Shown: piece by piece, positions 23,521-32,030 of the stretch
Position numbering within the stretch: position 1 is the stretch's first letter
Layout: every line of letters begins with the position of its first letter
Assembly (NCBI GenBank): GCA_018268515.1
Contig: JAFDWK010000051.1
Coordinates: 1-44,690, forward strand
DNA: 44,690 nt
Reading direction: 5' to 3'
Origin: Actinomycetota bacterium
Lineage (GTDB): Bacteria; Actinomycetota; Actinomycetes; Actinomycetales; Microbacteriaceae
Translations under genes and position numbers: made by a program
Notes under the pieces: model-generated
What the model saw: the letters and a program-made list of their open reading frames with translations, nothing else
Told to the model about the DNA's origin: nothing
Database searches by the model: none

Positions 23521-24564
23521 ATGTCTTCTCTCGCGCTCTCCGTCCTCGACCTCGTTCCGGTGCGCACCGGGCAGACCAGCGCCCAGGCGGTGACGGCGTC
23601 GCTCGCCCTCGCCGCGCGTGCCGATGAACTCGGCTTCCGGCGGTACTGGTTCGCCGAGCACCACAACATGCCGGCCGTCGCCTCGACCGCACCGCCGGTG
23701 CTGATCGCCGCGGCCGCCACCCGCACGCAGCGCATCCGGGTCGGATCCGGCGGGGTCATGCTGCCGAACCACGCCCCGCTGATCGTCGCGGAGCAGTTCG
23801 CCGCGCTCGAGGCGATCGCACCGGGCCGGATCGACCTCGGCATCGGCCGCGCGCCGGGCAGCGACCCGGTGATCACGCAGCTGCTGCGCGCCTCCGGCAC
23901 CGCCGGCGACGTCGAACGGTTCCCGGACCACGTGCAGGACATCGCGCTCATGCTGCAGCCCGACGGCGCGACCGTGCAGTTCACCGCGGGCGGTGAGTAC
24001 GCCGTGCGCTCCACGCCCGCGGCGACCGGCGCTCCCGAGGTGTGGCTGCTCGGATCCAGCGACTACTCCGCACAGCTCGCGGCCTCGCTCGGCCTGCCGT
24101 ACGTGTTCGCGAACCACTTCTCCGGACACGGACTCGACCGCGCCCTCGCGCTCTACCGCGATGGCTTCCGCCCGACCGAGGCGCACCCCACCCCGCGCAC
24201 CTTCCTCACCGCGAACGTCGTCGCCGCGCCGACCACGGAGGAGGCGGCAGACCGCGCGCTCCCGCAGCTGCGCATGATGGCGAGGCTGCGACTGAACCGA
24301 CCGCTCACCGCGCTCGAGACCGTGGAGCAGGCCCGCGCCGCCCTCGCTGCGAACCCGGACCCGCAGGAGGAGCAGATCCACGCCGCCGCGCTCGCGAACT
24401 GGTTCGTCGGCGACGGCGCGTCGGTGCGGTCTTCGCTCGAGGCCTTCGCCGCGAAGCACGGCGTCGATGAGATCATGGTCTCGCCTGTGGCCGGATCCTT
24501 CGCCGCGGAGGATCCGTCGTCCGCACCCGGACGCGTGCAGACGTTGGAGCTACTCGCGGGGTGA
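23521..24564 (+). CDS. LLM-class flavin-dependent oxidoreductase
   Basis: 347 aa from ATG at 23521; the frame continues upstream, but only through the repeat block. It has the luciferase-like TIM-barrel pattern of the group-1 LLM family: LALAARADELGFRRYWFAEH, IRVGSGGVMLPNHAPLIVAE, RIDLGIGRAPGSDP and WLLGSSDYSAQLAASLGLPY. Such enzymes use FMNH2 and oxygen (or F420) on diverse organic substrates, and the substrate here cannot be predicted. The ribosome binding site is weak (GAGGG directly before ATG). Monocistronic, as far as the neighbours show. Confidence 0.9.
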   Translation: MSSLALSVLDLVPVRTGQTSAQAVTASLALAARADELGFRRYWFAEHHNMPAVASTAPPVLIAAAATRTQRIRVGSGGVMLPNHAPLIVAEQFAALEAIAPGRIDLGIGRAPGSDPVITQLLRASGTAGDVERFPDHVQDIALMLQPDGATVQFTAGGEYAVRSTPAATGAPEVWLLGSSDYSAQLAASLGLPYVFANHFSGHGLDRALALYRDGFRPTEAHPTPRTFLTANVVAAPTTEEAADRALPQLRMMARLRLNRPLTALETVEQARAALAANPDPQEEQIHAAALANWFVGDGASVRSSLEAFAAKHGVDEIMVSPVAGSFAAEDPSSAPGRVQTLELLAG

Positions 24565-24656
24565 GGCGCGGGCGGGGTTGGTGCGGGTTGCGGTCGACGC
24601 GGGGTGCGGTCGGGGCGGGTCATGGCCGGCGCGAACCGTGGCTGCGCGCATCGCGG

Positions 24657-24817
24657 CGCGAAATGCAGGAGGCCCCCGACCAAATGCAGGAGCAGGCCCG
24701 GCGGCGGCGGACTCGAGCCGCGGAATTCCGGACTCCTCGACCGCCGGATCCCCCGAGGCTCCTGCATTTCGCGCCCAGGCTCCTGCATTTCGCACCCAGG
24801 CCCCTGCATTTCGTCGG
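24657..24817. repeat. Multi-arm hairpin element (GAAATGCAGGAG arms)
   Basis: CGCGAAATGCAGGAGG (24657-24672) and CCAAATGCAGGAG (24680-24692) face three complementary arms: GGCTCCTGCATTTCGCG (24757-24773), GGCTCCTGCATTTCGC (24779-24794) and GGCCCCTGCATTTCGTCGG (24799-24817). Several alternative stems can form. Otherwise the 454-base gap 24565-25018 holds GC-rich sequence with no supported gene. Confidence 0.75.
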
Positions 24818-25018
24818 ACCCGCCCGCGCCATGGTGCTGACACACTACTCGACCGGACGCCGCGGCGCCGCCCGGCCCCGGTTCCCGGGTTCCGGTTCCG
24901 AGGCCCCGACTCCGGATCGGACTCGGGTTCCGGATCCCGCTCGGGATGAAAAACGCCGCCCGGATCCGGCAGTCAGCGGCTAGAACCATCCCCGGTGACG
25001 AACCCGTAGAGTGCGGGG

Positions 25019-25648
25019 GTGCTCGAACTCGATCCCGCCCTCGTCGACCGCGCCGCGGCACTCGCTCAGCGGGGCGACCGCGTCGTACTCGGCATCGTCG
25101 GAGAACCCGGATCCGGCAAGACCACGCTGACCACCGCGCTTCTCGCGGCGCTCCAGGACCGCAGCATCCCCGTCGCCTGGCTGCCGATGGACGGCTTCCA
25201 CCTCGGCGACGCCAGCCTCGACGCGCTCGGGTTGCGCGATCGCAAGGGCGCCGTCGAGACGTTCGACGGGTGGGGGTATCTCGCCACGCTGCGCCGCGTG
25301 CTCATGGAGGTCGACCACCCGGTCTATGTGCCGGGCTTCGAGCGCACGCTCGAGCAGCCGATCGCCGCAGACCGCGCCATCCCGCCCGGCCCTGCGCTCG
25401 TGCTCACCGAGGGCAATTACCTGCTCGACCAAGCCACGCCGTGGCCGCTCGTCCGCGAGGTCGTCGCCGAGATCTGGTACGCCGACGTCCCGCAGGACCT
25501 GCGGCGGGCGCGCCTCATCGCCCGGCACGTCGCATTCGGCAAGACACCGGCCGAGGCCGAGGCGTGGGTCGCCGCCGTCGACGAGCCGAACGCCGAGCGG
25601 ATCCGGTCCCGTCTGGCGATGGCGGATCTGGTCGTGCCGATCGGCTGA
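25019..25648 (+). CDS. P-loop sugar/nucleoside kinase (FrcK/uridine-kinase-like)
   Basis: 209 aa with a GTG start. Walker A is GEPGSGKTT, then WLPMDGFHLGD (substrate loop typical of the PRK09270/uridine-kinase group), VYVPGFERTLEQP and LVLTEGNYLLD (Walker B-like), and a lid region IWYADVPQDLRRARLIARHV. These enzymes phosphorylate nucleosides, pantothenate or sugars; relatives lie in fructose ABC operons as frcK. A sugar ABC operon lies 5 kb downstream here, so a sugar kinase role is possible but unproven. It is followed by two repeat copies and the end of a LacI gene. Confidence 0.8.
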   Translation: MLELDPALVDRAAALAQRGDRVVLGIVGEPGSGKTTLTTALLAALQDRSIPVAWLPMDGFHLGDASLDALGLRDRKGAVETFDGWGYLATLRRVLMEVDHPVYVPGFERTLEQPIAADRAIPPGPALVLTEGNYLLDQATPWPLVREVVAEIWYADVPQDLRRARLIARHVAFGKTPAEAEAWVAAVDEPNAERIRSRLAMADLVVPIG

Positions 25649-25698
25649 GGATCCGGGCGCGGCCTGACGCCGGGCTCCCTCAGGGGTCTCCGGAGCGG

Positions 25699-25766
25699 CC
25701 CCTTCGACAGGCTCAGGGACCGGACGCCGACCCCCGCACAAAGTCCCTTCGACAGGCTCAGGGACC
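25699..25766 (+). repeat. Two copies of the CTTCGACAGGCTCAGGGACC repeat
   Basis: CCCCTTCGACAGGCTCAGGG plus ACC at 25699-25721 and CCCTTCGACAGGCTCAGGGA plus CC at 25745-25766. They are direct repeats lying between convergent genes (kinase and LacI regulator), and could act as a bidirectional terminator through the CCCT/AGGG stem. Confidence 0.7.
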
Positions 25767-25791
25767 GAGTCTCCTCCGCGACCGGATGAGC

Positions 25792-26973
25792 TCAGAAGCC
25801 GAGCGAAGCAGGGCCGGTCGAGGTGCGCACGTGCAGGGTCGTCGGGAGGGTCTTCACCCGCGCAGGACCGGGGCGGCCTCCCGCCAGGCGTTCGTCGATC
25901 CGAGCCATGAGCATCCGGCCCGCGACGGCTCCCTTGGCCTGCAGCGGCTGCTCGATCGTCGTCAGCCCGGCCACGGCGGCGCGCTCGATGTCATCGACCC
26001 CGACGATGCTCACCCGTCCCGGAACATCGATCTCGAGCTCTGCCGCCCGGCCCAGTGCACCGAGCGCGATCTCGTCGGACAGGCAGAACACGGCGGTCAA
26101 CTCGGGATGCCGCGCCATCAGCGCCTCGAAGCCGGCCGCACCGGCCTGCTCGCTCGAGATCGTGCGCTCCTCGATCGGGATGTCGAAGCCTCCCGCGCCC
26201 CCTGGCGCAGCGGCCGCCCGCCCCGCGCCCGCGCCCGCGCGGAGCCCCTCCTGCATCCCCTCGATCCGGGAGCGCAGTACGGCATAGTCCGGCACATCGC
26301 CGGGCATCACCGGGCCGTTGCGCCGCGCCCGGCTGAGCCGCGGCGCGACCACGCCCACCCTGCGGTGCCCGAGCCGGGCGAGATGCTCCCCCACCGCGAA
26401 CCCGACTGCGCGGTCGTCGATGCCGACCCAGTCCCAGGCCTGGTCCGCATGCGGCTGATCCACGACCACGATCGGGATCCGCCGCGCCTTCGCCGCCGCG
26501 AGCAACGGCTCGCGGTCGCCCACCGAGTACACGATCACGCCGTCGATCGCGACCGTGCCGAGCAGCGGCACCGGCGACGCTGCACCGCCGCCCGCCGCCC
26601 CCGCCGTCGGATCGCCGATCGCCCCGAGCGCGGACCCGCGACCGCCCGAGGGCAGCATCACGAGGCTCCTCCTCGTCTCCTCGCAGACCTGCGCGACGCC
26701 GGCGAGGAAGCCGACCGCGGCGTGGTCCTCGAACGCGAACGGCAACTCGTCGGTGAGCACCAGTCCGATCGCGTCGGCCCGTCCTCGACGCAGCTGACGG
26801 GCAGCCGGATCCGGCCCGCCGTAGCCGATCCGGTCCGCCTCGGCGAGGACGCGAGCGAGCGTCGCGGAGGCCACGCGCTCAGGCCGGTTGAAGGCGTTGG
26901 AGACGGTCGCGGTGGACAGCCCGAGGGTCCGGGCGAGGGAGAGCAACGAGGCATCGGAAGCCGGGCGCGGCAT
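25792..26973 (-). CDS. LacI-family transcriptional regulator 1
   Basis: 393 aa from ATG at 26973 (MPRPASDASLLSLARTLGLS), with GGAGG about 10 bases upstream; an upstream in-frame ATG is disfavoured. The helix-turn-helix is LGLSTATVSNAFNRPERV, and the hinge region RQLRRGRADAIGLVL follows. The periplasmic-binding-like sensor domain contains two low-complexity Gly/Ala/Pro stretches (about 130-150 and 245-265), making the protein longer than the usual 340. It is divergent from the GMC oxidoreductase gene, which it most likely controls. No perfect operator palindrome was found in the 117-base gap. Confidence 0.85.
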   Translation of the reverse strand: MPRPASDASLLSLARTLGLSTATVSNAFNRPERVASATLARVLAEADRIGYGGPDPAARQLRRGRADAIGLVLTDELPFAFEDHAAVGFLAGVAQVCEETRRSLVMLPSGGRGSALGAIGDPTAGAAGGGAASPVPLLGTVAIDGVIVYSVGDREPLLAAAKARRIPIVVVDQPHADQAWDWVGIDDRAVGFAVGEHLARLGHRRVGVVAPRLSRARRNGPVMPGDVPDYAVLRSRIEGMQEGLRAGAGAGRAAAAPGGAGGFDIPIEERTISSEQAGAAGFEALMARHPELTAVFCLSDEIALGALGRAAELEIDVPGRVSIVGVDDIERAAVAGLTTIEQPLQAKGAVAGRMLMARIDERLAGGRPGPARVKTLPTTLHVRTSTGPASLGF

Positions 26974-27090
26974 GATGACGAATCCTCCAGACGTTAACCA
27001 TTCACATGACAGAAGCATCCTAGATCCTTGAAATCATGAGGACCTGGATCCGATGATTCATTCGTTATACATGATCGAAAGGATCCGCGC

Positions 27091-28593
27091 ATGACCATCA
27101 CAGCGGACTGCGTCGTCATCGGCTCCGGCATGGGCGGTGGCATGACCGCGCTCGCCCTGGCCCGCAAGGGCCTCGACGTGCTGCTCGTCGAACGCGGCGA
27201 GAGACTGCGCCGTGAACCGCAGAACTGGTCGCCCGAGGAGGTCTTCCTGAAGCGCCGGTACAAGCCCTCGGAGACATGGCTCGACGGCCGCGGACGCACC
27301 TACAAGCCAGGGGTGCACTACGTCGTCGGCGGCAGCACCAAGGTCTACGGGGCGAGCCTGCCGCGGTTCCGGGAGAGCGACTTCGAGGCGACCGCGCACG
27401 ACGACGGGCTCTCGCCGGAGTGGCCGTTCCGCTACGCCGACCTCGAACCGTACTACGCCGCCGCGGAGGCGCAGCTGAACGTGCACGGCACGAGCGGGCA
27501 GGACCCCACGGAGCCGTGGCGCAGCAGCCCGTACCCGTTTCCCGCGGTCGAGCACGAACCGTACATCGCCGACCTCGCCGAGCGGCTCCGTGCGCAGGGC
27601 GTCTCCCCCTCGGCGAACGCGATGGGCGTGGACCTGCGCCCGGGCGGGCTGTGCATCCGCTGCAGCACGTGCGACGGGTTCCCGTGCCTGGTCGGTGCGA
27701 AGAGCGACGCCGAGACGTGCGCGGTGGATCCGGCCCTCGCGACCGGCAACGTGCGCCTGCTCACCGGCGTGCGGATCGACCGGCTCGAAACGGATCCGTC
27801 CGGCGCACGCGTGGTCTCGGCGGTGGGCGCGGGGCCGGACGGCGAGGTGCGGATCTCCGCGGCGAAGTTCGTCGTCTCCGCCGGTGCCGTGAACTCGGCC
27901 GCGCTGCTGCTGCGCTCTGCCGACCCGAAGCATCCGAACGGTCTCGCCAACGCATCCGGTCAGCTCGGGCGCAACTACATGATGCACAACAATGCGCACA
28001 TCGCCGCGTTCGATGCCACCCGGCGCAACGACGTGGTGTTCCAGAAGACCCTCTCCGTCAACGACTGGTATCACGACGGCGGCGACGGCAAGCCCGGGGG
28101 CGTGATGCAGCTGGTCGGCAAGGTGCAGGGCTCGATGATGAAGCTCGAGGCGCCGTACGCACCGCGGTTCGCGCTGGACCGGTTCGCGAGACGCAGCGTG
28201 GAATGGCTGGTGATGAGCGAGGATCTGCCGTCGCCGGACAACCGCGTCACCCTCGACGCGTCCGGACGCATCGTCACCCACCGCACAGCCCGCGGCACCG
28301 CCGCGCACCGCCGCACGATGAGCGCCGCCAAACGGCTGCTGCACCGCGTCGGCTACCAGATCATCGGCACGCAGTGGTTCGGCATCGAGATGAACAGCCA
28401 CATGTGCGGCACTGTCGTCGCCGGGTCGGATCCGGCCCGCTCGGTGCTCGACGGCCATTGCCGGGCGCACGACGTCGCAAACCTGTGGGTGATCGACGGC
28501 GGGTTCTTCCCGTCCAGCGCCGCCATGAATCCCGCCCTCACGATCGCCGCGCAGGCGCTGCGCGTGGTCGCCGAATCCGACATCGCCGCGTGA
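27091..28593 (+). CDS. GMC-family FAD-dependent oxidoreductase
   Basis: 500 aa. FAD-binding VVIGSGMGGGMTALALARKG (residues 8-27), with LLVERG at the end of the second strand. GMC C-terminal signature: SHMCGT carries the catalytic His, and NPALTIAAQALRVVAE carries the Asn. A Cys-rich loop (CIRCSTCDGFPCLVG) lies near residue 188. GMC enzymes oxidise sugars, polyols or other alcohols, often at a ring carbon to give keto-sugars. AAAGGATC precedes the ATG. It is followed after 29 bases by the shikimate-dehydrogenase-like gene, probably co-transcribed, under divergent LacI control. No secretion signal. Confidence 0.9.
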   Translation: MTITADCVVIGSGMGGGMTALALARKGLDVLLVERGERLRREPQNWSPEEVFLKRRYKPSETWLDGRGRTYKPGVHYVVGGSTKVYGASLPRFRESDFEATAHDDGLSPEWPFRYADLEPYYAAAEAQLNVHGTSGQDPTEPWRSSPYPFPAVEHEPYIADLAERLRAQGVSPSANAMGVDLRPGGLCIRCSTCDGFPCLVGAKSDAETCAVDPALATGNVRLLTGVRIDRLETDPSGARVVSAVGAGPDGEVRISAAKFVVSAGAVNSAALLLRSADPKHPNGLANASGQLGRNYMMHNNAHIAAFDATRRNDVVFQKTLSVNDWYHDGGDGKPGGVMQLVGKVQGSMMKLEAPYAPRFALDRFARRSVEWLVMSEDLPSPDNRVTLDASGRIVTHRTARGTAAHRRTMSAAKRLLHRVGYQIIGTQWFGIEMNSHMCGTVVAGSDPARSVLDGHCRAHDVANLWVIDGGFFPSSAAMNPALTIAAQALRVVAESDIAA

Positions 28594-28622
28594 CAGTCCG
28601 ATCCCCCTCAAGGAGGCACACC

Positions 28623-29498
28623 ATGCCCGAACCCACCCTGCTCCGCCCCGCCCTGACCGGTTCCTTCTCCTCCCCGGCCGGCGGCAATCCGACCGGCGCC
28701 ATGGTCGAGGCGGCCTATGCCCACCACGGCGTGCTCGCCAGGTTCGTGAACTGCGACGTCCCGCCGGAGCGCCTGCCCGACGCGGTGCGCGGCGCGGTCG
28801 CGATGGGATGGACCGGCTTCAACCTCTCACTGCCGAACAAGCAGGTCGTGATCGCGCTGCTCGACGGTCTCGCGCCTTCGGCCGCGCTGATCGGCGCCGT
28901 GAACTGCGTGCAGATCACCGACCGCGGGCTCATCGGCAACAACACCGACGGGCAGGGCTTCGTGCAGGCGCTGCGGGAGCGGCGGGATCCGCGAGGCGCC
29001 CGCGTGGTGCTGTTCGGCGCAGGCGGGGCGGCCCGAGCGATCGCGGTCGAGCTCGCGCTCGCCGGCGTCGCGACGCTCACGATCGTGAACCGCAGCATCG
29101 AGCGGGCGGAAGAGATCGCCCGGATCGTGCGCGAGAACTCGGAGACGGTCGCGACCGCGGTGTCGTGGACCGGATCCTTCGCCCTTCCCGCCGACACCGA
29201 CGTGGTCGTGAACGGCACGTCGATCGGGCTGGCTCCCGACACCGAGGCGCGGGTGGACCTCGTCGCCGACACGATCCTGCCCGGCATGATCGTGTGCGAC
29301 GTGATCCCGAATCCGCCCGACACGGTGCTGCTGCGCGAGGCCCGAGCGCGCGGTGCGGAGACCCTCGACGGGCGGTCGATGCTCGTGAATCAGGCCGCTA
29401 TCAATCTCGGCCTGTGGATGGGACTGGATCCGGATCGCGCCGTGATGCGCATCGCGCTCGACGCGGCGATCGGCGACTGGCGACACCCGACGTCGTAG
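28623..29498 (+). CDS. Shikimate/quinate dehydrogenase-like oxidoreductase
   Basis: 291 aa with a strong AAGGAGG before the ATG. The fold marks of the AroE family are present: substrate loop GSFSSPAGGNP (normally HSxSP), Lys in SLPNKQ (normally PxK), NNTDGQGF with the catalytic Asp, nucleotide loop FGAGGAARAI, VNRS, VNGTSIGL, and DGRSMLVNQAA. The changes in the substrate loop and around the catalytic Lys, and its placement behind a GMC oxidoreductase instead of with aromatic biosynthesis genes, argue for a catabolic role on a cyclic polyol or shikimate/quinate rather than housekeeping AroE. Confidence 0.85.
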   Translation: MPEPTLLRPALTGSFSSPAGGNPTGAMVEAAYAHHGVLARFVNCDVPPERLPDAVRGAVAMGWTGFNLSLPNKQVVIALLDGLAPSAALIGAVNCVQITDRGLIGNNTDGQGFVQALRERRDPRGARVVLFGAGGAARAIAVELALAGVATLTIVNRSIERAEEIARIVRENSETVATAVSWTGSFALPADTDVVVNGTSIGLAPDTEARVDLVADTILPGMIVCDVIPNPPDTVLLREARARGAETLDGRSMLVNQAAINLGLWMGLDPDRAVMRIALDAAIGDWRHPTS

Positions 29499-29539
29499 GT
29501 CCTGGGGACGGAGCCTCCGTGGATGGGGCCACCTCTGCT

Positions 29540-29594
29540 CACTGGTCGCGAAATGCGGTCAAGCCGCCGCCAGAACCGCAATTTGCGACCAGTG
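29540..29594. repeat. Intergenic hairpin element (ACTGGTCGC arms)
   Basis: CACTGGTCGCGAAATGCGGT (29540-29559) and ACCGCAATTTGCGACCAGTG (29575-29594) pair at 18 of 20 positions around a 15-base loop. It lies between convergent genes and could terminate both. Confidence 0.8.
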
Positions 29595-29672
29595 AACGAA
29601 GTGGGGGCGCCCCCGATGACGCCACGCCACGGGTACACGCCACGCCACCCCCACAGCACCCCCACCGCGGCA

Positions 29673-30728
29673 CTACACCCGTGCCGGACGGATCTCACCG
29701 GATCCGCGGGGGATCAGATCCACCGGGACCACGACCGGCTCCACGACGGCCGCCGGATCGGGGCGCTCCCCCGAGTCGAGCAGAGCGAACAGCCGCTCGG
29801 CAGCCATGCGTCCGAGCTCCTGCGGACGCTGAGCGACGACGCTGATCCCCGGCTCCATGAGGTCCGCGAGCTCCACGTCGTCGAAGCCGATGAGGGCGAT
29901 GTCGCGATGGTGCCCGAGCTTGCGCAGCGCGTGCACGGCGCCGACCGTGATGAGGTTCTGCCCGCTGACGATCGCCGTGGGCGCGTCCGGCGCACCGAGC
30001 AGTGCCAGCACGGCGCGCTCGGCGGCGTCCTGGTCCGAGAGGTCGGCGACGATCGTCGCGTCGGAGGCCGGCACCCCGAACTCGTCGAGCGCCGCCAGGA
30101 AGCCGCGCTCGCGCTCGCGGGCGGTCCAGATGCCGCGGCGATCGATGAGCAGGGCGAGCCGGCGGTGCCCGAACCCGAGCAGGTGCCGGGCCGCGAGCCT
30201 GGCACCGCCGACGTTGTCGGAGTGCACGGTGTCGGCAGCGTAGCCGGCCGGTTCGCGGTCGATGAAGACCACCGGCATCTCGGGCGGTACGAGCTCTGCG
30301 AGATAGGCCTGGCTCTCGGCCACGCAGGTAAGGATCAGTCCGTCCACCTTGCGCCGCACGAAGGCCTCGACCGCGGCGATCTCACGCTCGGGGTCGTCGT
30401 CGAGGCTCGACGCGAACACGGCGACATCGCGGTGGATCGCGATGTCCTCGATCGCCCGGTGGATGGTCGCGGCGAACGGGTTCGCGACGCTGCCGAGCAG
30501 CAGCCCCACCGATCGCGTGCGCGTGGTCGTGCGGCGCAGGTTCGCCGCATGCGCATCGGGTTCCCAGCGCAGCTCCTCGATCGAGGCACGCACGCGCGCG
30601 GCCGTGGCGGGGGCGACGTTGGGCTCGTCGTTGATCACCCGCGACACCGTCTTGATGCCGACGCCCGCGTGCTGCGCCACCTCACGGATCGTGATCCGGG
30701 GCGGCTTCGGCATTGATAACGGTGTCAT
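29673..30728 (-). CDS. LacI-family regulator 2, controls the sugar ABC operon
   Basis: 351 aa from ATG at 30728 (GCAGGA upstream); ATG at 30713 is an alternative. The DNA-binding part is ITIREVAQHAGVGIKTVSRV, with a hinge (DAHAANLRRTTTRTRSVGLL) and a sugar-binding-like sensor (VFASSLDDDPEREIAAVEAF, VDGLILTCV, IALIGFDDVEL). Length is standard. It is divergent from the ABC operon, and two matching operators lie between, one overlapping its own start and one before the operon, so it should repress both until a sugar ligand binds. Confidence 0.9.
   Translation of the reverse strand: MTPLSMPKPPRITIREVAQHAGVGIKTVSRVINDEPNVAPATAARVRASIEELRWEPDAHAANLRRTTTRTRSVGLLLGSVANPFAATIHRAIEDIAIHRDVAVFASSLDDDPEREIAAVEAFVRRKVDGLILTCVAESQAYLAELVPPEMPVVFIDREPAGYAADTVHSDNVGGARLAARHLLGFGHRRLALLIDRRGIWTARERERGFLAALDEFGVPASDATIVADLSDQDAAERAVLALLGAPDAPTAIVSGQNLITVGAVHALRKLGHHRDIALIGFDDVELADLMEPGISVVAQRPQELGRMAAERLFALLDSGERPDPAAVVEPVVVPVDLIPRGSGEIRPARV
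30714..30727. promoter_or_regulatory. LacI-type operator O1
   Basis: TGATAACGGTGTCA is an imperfect palindrome with the central CG typical of LacI-family sites. It overlaps the start of the regulator gene, so binding there would block its own expression. Confidence 0.6.
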
Positions 30729-30792
30729 TCGGCAACCATCCTGCTTTATCCGACCTCTTGCGCGATCGGATCCGATGGGATAAACATACCTC

Positions 30793-30806
30793 TGACACCG
30801 TTGTCA
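30793..30806. promoter_or_regulatory. LacI-type operator O2
   Basis: TGACACCGTTGTCA has inverted TGACA/TGTCA halves around a central CG. It is about 53 bases before the binding-protein start codon and its centre is 79 bases from that of O1, a distance compatible with DNA looping. Confidence 0.65.
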
Positions 30807-30858
30807 ATCGACAGTGGTCCACCACGATGTGTACCTCCGATCCCAAAGGACAGCAAAG

Positions 30859-31965
30859 ATGCCCCTGCTCCCCCTGACCCGCCGCGGCACGATGTTCGCC
30901 GCCGTATCCCTCGCCGCCGTCGCGGCACTCTCCCTCTCCGCGTGCTCTTCCGGAGGCGCGGGCGGCTCCACGGCCGGTGCGAACGACAAGGTCGGCGTGA
31001 CCCTGATCGTGAAGACCACGACCAACCCCTACTTCGTCTCCATGGAGGACGCGGCCAAGGCCGACGCCGCCAAGGCGAACGTCACCCTCACCCTCGCCGC
31101 GGGCAAGAAGGACGGCGACACCGACAGCCAGATCCAGGCGATCGAGAACGCGATCTCCCGTGGCGACAAGGGCATCCTGATCACGCCCAACGGCACCGCG
31201 GTCAACAACGAGATCGCGAAGGCCCGAAAGGCGGGCCTCTACGTGATCGCCCTGGACACCGTGCCGGATCCCGCGAACACCGTCGACATCACGTTCGCGA
31301 CGGACAACTTCGCCGCGGGCGAACTGATCGGCAAGTGGACGGCGGCCAAGCTCGACGGCAAGAAGGCCACGATCGCGATGCTCGACCTGTTCAGCGACCA
31401 GATCGTGTCGGTCGACACCAACCGCGATCAGGGCTTCCTGAAGGGCATGGGCATCGCAGTGCCGGACAAGAGCAAGAACGGATCCGAGGCCGCCAGCGGC
31501 AGCTACACCGGCGGCAAGGGCGGCGAGTACACCGTGGTCGGACACCAGCCCACCCAGGGCGCCGAGGACGGCGGACGCTCGGCCATGGAGACGCTGCTCT
31601 CGAAGAACCCCGACATCAACGTCGTCTACACGATCAACGAGCCCGCGGCGTACGGCGCCTACCAGGCGCTCAAGGCGGCCGGCAAGGAGAAGGACGTGCT
31701 GATCGTCTCGATCGACGGCGGCTGCGCCGGCGTCGGCTACGTGAAGGACGGCATCATCGGCGCCACCTCGCAGCAGTACCCCTCGAAGATGGCGTCGCTC
31801 GGCATGGAGGCGATCGCCAAGATCGCCCGCGGCGGCGAGGCGCCCAAGCCCAGCGACGGGCTGGACTTCTTCAGCACCGGCCAGACCCTCGTCACCGACC
31901 AGGCGATGACGGGCATCGACAGCGTCACCTCCGCCGCTGCCTCCAGCACCTGCTGGGGCAAGTGA
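30859..31965 (+). CDS. Sugar ABC transporter substrate-binding lipoprotein (FrcB-like)
   Basis: 368 aa from ATG at 30859, with AAAGGA about 8 bases upstream. The signal peptide ends in a lipobox: LSLSACSSG, with Cys near residue 32 as the lipid anchor. The mature protein is a periplasmic-binding type I (ribose/fructose class) domain: VGVTLIVKTTTNPYFVSMED, IQAIENAISRGDKGILITPN, GLYVIALDT, and the C-terminal CWG ending seen in FrcB relatives. It captures a sugar outside the membrane for the permease and ATPase encoded next. Operator O2 lies directly upstream. Confidence 0.9.
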   Translation: MPLLPLTRRGTMFAAVSLAAVAALSLSACSSGGAGGSTAGANDKVGVTLIVKTTTNPYFVSMEDAAKADAAKANVTLTLAAGKKDGDTDSQIQAIENAISRGDKGILITPNGTAVNNEIAKARKAGLYVIALDTVPDPANTVDITFATDNFAAGELIGKWTAAKLDGKKATIAMLDLFSDQIVSVDTNRDQGFLKGMGIAVPDKSKNGSEAASGSYTGGKGGEYTVVGHQPTQGAEDGGRSAMETLLSKNPDINVVYTINEPAAYGAYQALKAAGKEKDVLIVSIDGGCAGVGYVKDGIIGATSQQYPSKMASLGMEAIAKIARGGEAPKPSDGLDFFSTGQTLVTDQAMTGIDSVTSAAASSTCWGK

Positions 31966-31970
31966 TCCCG

Positions 31971-31998
31971 GGGGCGCCGGCATCGTCGCCGGCGCCCC
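31971..31998 (+). terminator. Intercistronic hairpin after the binding-protein gene
   Basis: GGGGCGCCGGC (31971-31981) and GCCGGCGCCCC (31988-31998) form a perfect 11-bp stem with a 6-base loop, beginning 5 bases after the stop codon. Such stems usually stabilise the binding-protein mRNA and reduce read-through, giving excess binding protein over permease. Confidence 0.6.
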
Positions 31999-32030
31999 GC
32001 ACCCCTTCCCTCCGATTCCGGGAGAACACC

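Noticed and set aside
21735-23627. 630-codon plus-strand open frame antisense to the antiporter
   Set aside because: The antiporter on the other strand has full membrane topology and motifs; the plus-strand translation is His/Arg/Asp-rich noise.
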